A stretch of 64,000 nucleotides of DNA. Source: Gnetum montanum (Eukaryota; Streptophyta; Gnetopsida; Gnetales; Gnetaceae). The position numbers and the translations under genes were made by a program. The stretch lies in the NCBI GenBank assembly GCA_015680685.1, contig MNCI01038110.1:495607-559606 (forward strand). Direction: 5' to 3'. This document shows, in pieces, positions 60,236-64,000 of this stretch (positions are counted from its first letter, which is position 1; the number at the start of each line of letters is the position of its first letter). The notes under the pieces are model-generated. The model had not been told where the DNA came from. It ran no database searches and saw only the letters and a program-made list of their open reading frames with translations.

Positions 60236-60320
60236 TATGGTGTTTTGTAATTCTTTGTCGACGTCTTTTGGGCCACTCCTCTAGACATCAACAAAGAGGG
60301 GCCATTGAAACACCACAAAA
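60236..60320 (+). other. Polypurine tract inside inverted repeat (element E)
   Basis: Left arm TATGGTGTTTTGTAATTCTT and TGTCGACGTC (60236-60268), right arm ACATCAACAAAGAGGGGCCA plus the LTR start (60285-60320). Confidence 0.65.
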
Positions 60321-61652
60321 TTTTGGATATTGGCATCTCGACTACAAATTTTTGTAAGTGTTAGAGTGATGATACTTTCTACACCTTGCTACGCTATGTA
60401 GCGTATCGTAGCATAGCACTAAAGTGCGTAGCATAGCACTACAGTGTAGCATAGCAGTACAGCATAACACCCTACTACGCTATGTAGCATAGTGTAGCAT
60501 AGCACTATAGTGTGTAGCATAGCGCTACAATGCATAGCGTAGTGCTACAGTGTAACAGCCTGCTACGCTATGTAGTGTAGCACATCACTAACTGCCAGAT
60601 TTTCAAGACTTTTATAAGTGTCAAAACGATGACACTTTCTAGACCCTGCTACACTATGTAGCATAGTGTAGCATAGCACAACACCAACTACCAGATTTGC
60701 AAGATTGTTCTAAGTGTTAGAATGATGGCACTTTTTGCACCTTGCTACACTATGTTGCATAGCGTAGCGTAGCGCTATAGTATGCAGCATAGCGCTACAG
60801 TGCAGTACCTAGTGCTGCAGTGCGTAGTGTACTGCTACAATGCAATACCTAGTGCTACAACATAGCGTAGCACTACAGTTCATAGCATAGCACTATAGTT
60901 CAATACCCAGTGCTATAGTGCAGCATAGCGCTATAGTGTAACACCTACCACACTACCACATGGCACTTGATCTGCATTTTGGGATAACCCTAGCTCTATA
61001 AATACCTTTGCGTCCTCTTTTGAAAAAAGGGAGGAGGGAGAAAAAAAGGAGGAAGGGGGAGGCTTCCATTTTTCACCAACAAGGCATTTTGGCATTTTTG
61101 CATCTTGGCATTTAGCTTCCTAGGTGAACGAGATCTAGAGCATGCCATACTGACAAAGAGGCACAACTACATCACATGGTATACTATGACCACCGACCTG
61201 GGAGGCACAATTTATCATAGTGAGCACCAGATTTCACAGCCCAACACCACCGAGGAGTCCTACTGTGCCTATTGTACACTTTGTATACCTGTAACCTTTT
61301 TCGGGGTGGTGCATCTTATTGCTCAAACTCTCTTTTTGGCCGATTACAGAATTTATTTCTCTATTTTTTGGAATTTTCAACTGTTCAATCATGTCTACTA
61401 TCCTGTTACACGCTTAGCATGTTTCTACTGCTATGCACATTACGTTTTCTTTTTTATTTTACCATTAGGTGTTCCATCTAAAATCATTATTTGCAAAAGG
61501 GTTATTGTACACCGGTTAAGTCCCTGTCTGATTAACTAGACCATTCAGGCACCCTGAATCCATTCTCTCCAGCATGGCCCTTGTCTGGATCCAGGGTTAG
61601 GCTATGCGCCCAAAGACCTCTCGGTGTTTCTAGCCACTAATGTTTTCTGTCA
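60306..61652 (+). repeat. LTR of element E
   Basis: Starts TGAAACACCACAAAATTTTG. U3 (60380-60950) is packed with GCTACGCTATGTAGCGTAGC-type inverted units. TATA box TATAAAT at 60997-61003. The end near TCA (61652) is followed by a degenerate primer-site-like CACTACAGAAGGCTTTAGAA. The long frame 61105-61539 within it has no recognisable domain. Confidence 0.8.
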
Positions 61653-62503
61653 CTACAGAAGGCTTTAGAACTTACTTTTTAGTGTTTAGATACTTTTGAT
61701 GGATTTGACCTTGGGAAGGTATCAAAACCTCAGTTTTGGACCTTTGAGCATACCAAAATTTATTTTCCATAGTCTTCATACTAAGGGTCCTTATTTCCAC
61801 ATTTAGCCTAGCTTAAAAGGATTAGAACACTTGATTTTTGGGTTCAAATAGCCTAGGAATAGCCCAAATTGATGCCTAAACTCACCTAATAGCCTTGTAG
61901 CCTTAGAACATGGCTTGCTAAGGCCTAATACTAATAGAAACCTAACCATTATTGGCCTATATTAACCAAAATTTCTATATATAGCCTATTTTTCTTGATT
62001 TTTTCCTTATTACATAATGTTTTGGCTTGTTTTTGGACTTATGTTTTCTTGATGACATGGTTGACCTTCTATGGTCTTTATACAGCCTTATATGTTTGTT
62101 GATTGTCTTATTATAGCTGTATTAACCTTTTTTGACCTTTAAATGGTATTAAATAGTGGGGTTTGACTTTCCCTAACCACTATTTAACACCATATGACCA
62201 TGGCTTGCTAAGGCCTTAAACTAGCATCATAGTTCACCAAGACTATAAACTGGCATCATCTCCCATGAAGGCCTAAAACTGGCAAAATTGTGGCCTTTAT
62301 TGACCATTTGTAGCCTTCTTATGATTCCCCTTTCTTGACCTTTATGTAATCTTTATTTTTCTTTATTACACTTTGCGAAATTGAACTTATCTCACTAATG
62401 ACCTTAGATGGCCTTGATTGCATTAGATTTTTATTTTAACATTATTTATTCACTTTTATCGAGGTGCCACTTAATGTGCTTTTGGTTGATATGCAGGATC
62501 AAA
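61653..62503 (+). other. Spacer before element F pol
   Basis: No gag or protease. Boundary units at 62200-62300 (AAGGCCTTAAACTAGCATCA, AGACTATAAACTGGCATCAT) and an acceptor-like GGTTGATATGCAG ending at 62495. Either pol belongs to an element that shared the E LTR and lost its gag, or two fragments are joined here. Confidence 0.5.
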
Positions 62504-64000
62504 GTATGAGTACCTAGGAGCAAATCAATTTGCCTTTACGTCTACATGGACCTCATGGTGATATTAAATGGTGTATTGACCCTGATTACATAGATCTTGA
62601 GCCTGAGAGTCTTGTCGACTACATAGACTTAATAGAGAAACCTCTAGAATGGCTTGAAAACCTAGTCAGCATCCTTGACTTAGAAGCAAGAGACATAAAT
62701 GAAGACCCTATAGTTGAGGTTTTTGTTACAACACATAGTGGTGAGGAGAAAATTCTTAAACTAAGTTCTTAAATCAAGCCTCAATGTGTCCAAGATATCA
62801 CCAAAGTCTTACATAATAACATTAAGGCATTTTCCTAGTCATATGAAGATATGCTAGGCCTAGATCCATCTAGTCTAGCATAACATCATACTAGATCCTA
62901 ACATTAGACTAGTTAAGTAAAAAGTGCATGAGATCAGACCTAATTTGGCTTTGGAAGTTTGCAATGAAATCTCAAAGCTCTATCAATCAGGTTTCATTAG
63001 AGCTCTTGATTATGTAGAATCAATATCCAACATAGTGGTATTCCCTAGGAAAAATCAGAGTATTTGTATTTGCATTGATTTTTGAGACCTAAATAAAGTG
63101 ACTATTAAGGATGGCTTTCCTTTGCCTAGTATTGATCAAATTATTGATACTACATCTGGACATGTCTTTCTATCCTTTATGGATGAATTCTCAAGATATA
63201 ACCAAATTAGGATCAACCCAGAGCATCAACTTAGCATGATCTTTGTGACCCCATGGGGTGCTTTTTATTATATCGTGATGCCCTTTGGCCTTAAGGATGT
63301 TGTAGTGACATACTAGAGGGATATGACCTATATCTTCATTGATTATAAGTTATGTTTTCTTAATGATTACATAGATGACATAGCTGTGAAGTCTAAGATG
63401 CTAACAACCTAGATCTTGTGCTTAAATGATGCCTCAAATATGAGCTTAGGCTAAATCCTAAGAAGTGTGTCTTTGGTGTTAAGATTAGTAAGATGCTTGG
63501 CTTTGTAGTCTCTGAAGCAAGGATACACATAAATCCTGATAAGGCTAAGGCCATGTCCAAATTGGTAGCACCTACCAACCTTAAAGAGCTTTGGGGATTA
63601 CAAGGTAGATTACAATTTATTCATAGGTTTATTGCTAGGCTTATGGATAAGTTATAATCCATGCAACACTTGCTTAAGAAAGGAGTTCACTATGACTGGA
63701 TAGCTCAATGCTAAGAGGCCTTTGAAAACCTTAAAGCAAAATTTGACACAACTATTGATAGTCTATCCTATGCAAGATGGTAAACTATTTTATATCTATC
63801 TTGCCATCTTTGATATATCCATTACCTCTCTACTTTGTCAAAAATGTCATGATGGAGTAGAAACGCCTATATACTACCTTATCCATGCATTAGTTGCCCA
63901 TGAGACCTAATACACTGAAGTCGAGAAGTATTGTCTAGCATTAATCTTCTCTTTCAAGAAATGGAGACACTACCTCTTTAGAAGCCAAGTCAATGTAATT
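62504..64000 (+). pseudogene. pol: Element F pol, RT to start of RNase H (runs off window)
   Basis: After ATG 62504 and an early TAG come INLPLRLHGPHGDI (62524 on), DLEARDINEDPIVEV and ILKLSS, the N-terminal extension of the other pol copies. RT blocks: LPSIDQIIDT, LSFMDEFSRYNQI, VTPWGAFYYIVMPFGL, then YIDDIAVK (63368-63391). The first RNase H begins FYIYLAIFD (63791). Many stops (TAG, TAA, TGA), including one in the DF-stop-DL position also broken in element B. Codon use is more A/T-rich than in A or B, so probably older. Confidence 0.85.

Larger units (their letters stand above)
56816..61652 (+). mobile_element. Element E: 5'-truncated, gag end and protease joined to 3' region and LTR
   Basis: gag C-terminus and protease (56841-58352), protease tail to 58682, one set of post-protease repeats (58805-58875), then directly post-integrase-type repeats (59020-59245), 3' UTR, PPT hairpin and LTR (60306-61652). 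The antisense gene and pol are missing. Loss by recombination between the two repeat sets would give exactly this order. Confidence 0.7.

Noticed and set aside
61105-61539. 144-residue hydrophobic frame as a host gene
   Set aside because: Lies wholly inside an LTR between the TATA box and the LTR end; no homologous frame in the related LTR at 19506-21165.

Overview
This window is a land-plant intergenic region made almost entirely of nested, decayed Ty3/gypsy LTR retrotransposons. No functional host gene is visible. The lineage call (Tat/Ogre) rests on four things in the sequence: a gag C-terminal YH-x4-GH-x4-C motif, a Ty3-type RT, a first RNase H followed by a second archaeal-type RNase H, and an integrase with DNGPQ and NGQ(A/V)EA motifs. 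Plant introns, the lineage and the nesting suggest a large-genome plant. A gymnosperm is possible, but that is a guess.

Layout. 1-9541 is the 3' part of element A: antisense gene, pol, 3' LTR. It sits inside element C (9542-17699), which keeps the first two exons of its antisense gene, pol, 3' UTR and LTR. The C LTR is followed by a primer-binding-like site and a gag stub, with one N inside an exact 150-base duplication that is probably an assembly error. 18566-26554 holds relics: an inverted integrase fragment, two LTRs in opposite orientation and a divergent copy of the antisense gene. 26560-44852 is the only element with both LTRs and a near-matching target-site duplication (element B, 18.3 kb). 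44879-56815 is element D on the minus strand; it has gag, protease and a 3' LTR but no recognisable pol. 56816-61652 is element E (gag end, protease, 3' region, LTR). 62504-64000 is a pol fragment, element F.

Main discovery. Between protease and RT, on the opposite strand, these elements carry a multi-exon gene. Four copies are found (1-2383, 9542-10620, 22935-26460, 33069-37156). Exon 2 measures 450, 450, 444 and 450 bases. Splice sites are mostly canonical, and exon 1 ends in phase 2 in three of the four copies. Exons 2-3 read as a degenerate FCP1/NIF-like HAD phosphatase domain; the acidic motif-I residue survives best in the copy at 9542-10620. Just before the RT reading frame, on the sense strand, sits a strong splice-acceptor-like site. 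The sense transcript may therefore splice out the whole antisense gene, as Ogre elements splice between protease and RT.

Other recurring architecture: AAACTGGCAC-type repeats mark each module boundary; a long imperfect inverted repeat joins the polypurine tract to the first bases of the 3' LTR; and nearly every LTR U3 carries its own array of short palindromes. Most stop codons fit C-to-T or G-to-A changes, as expected of old methylated copies.
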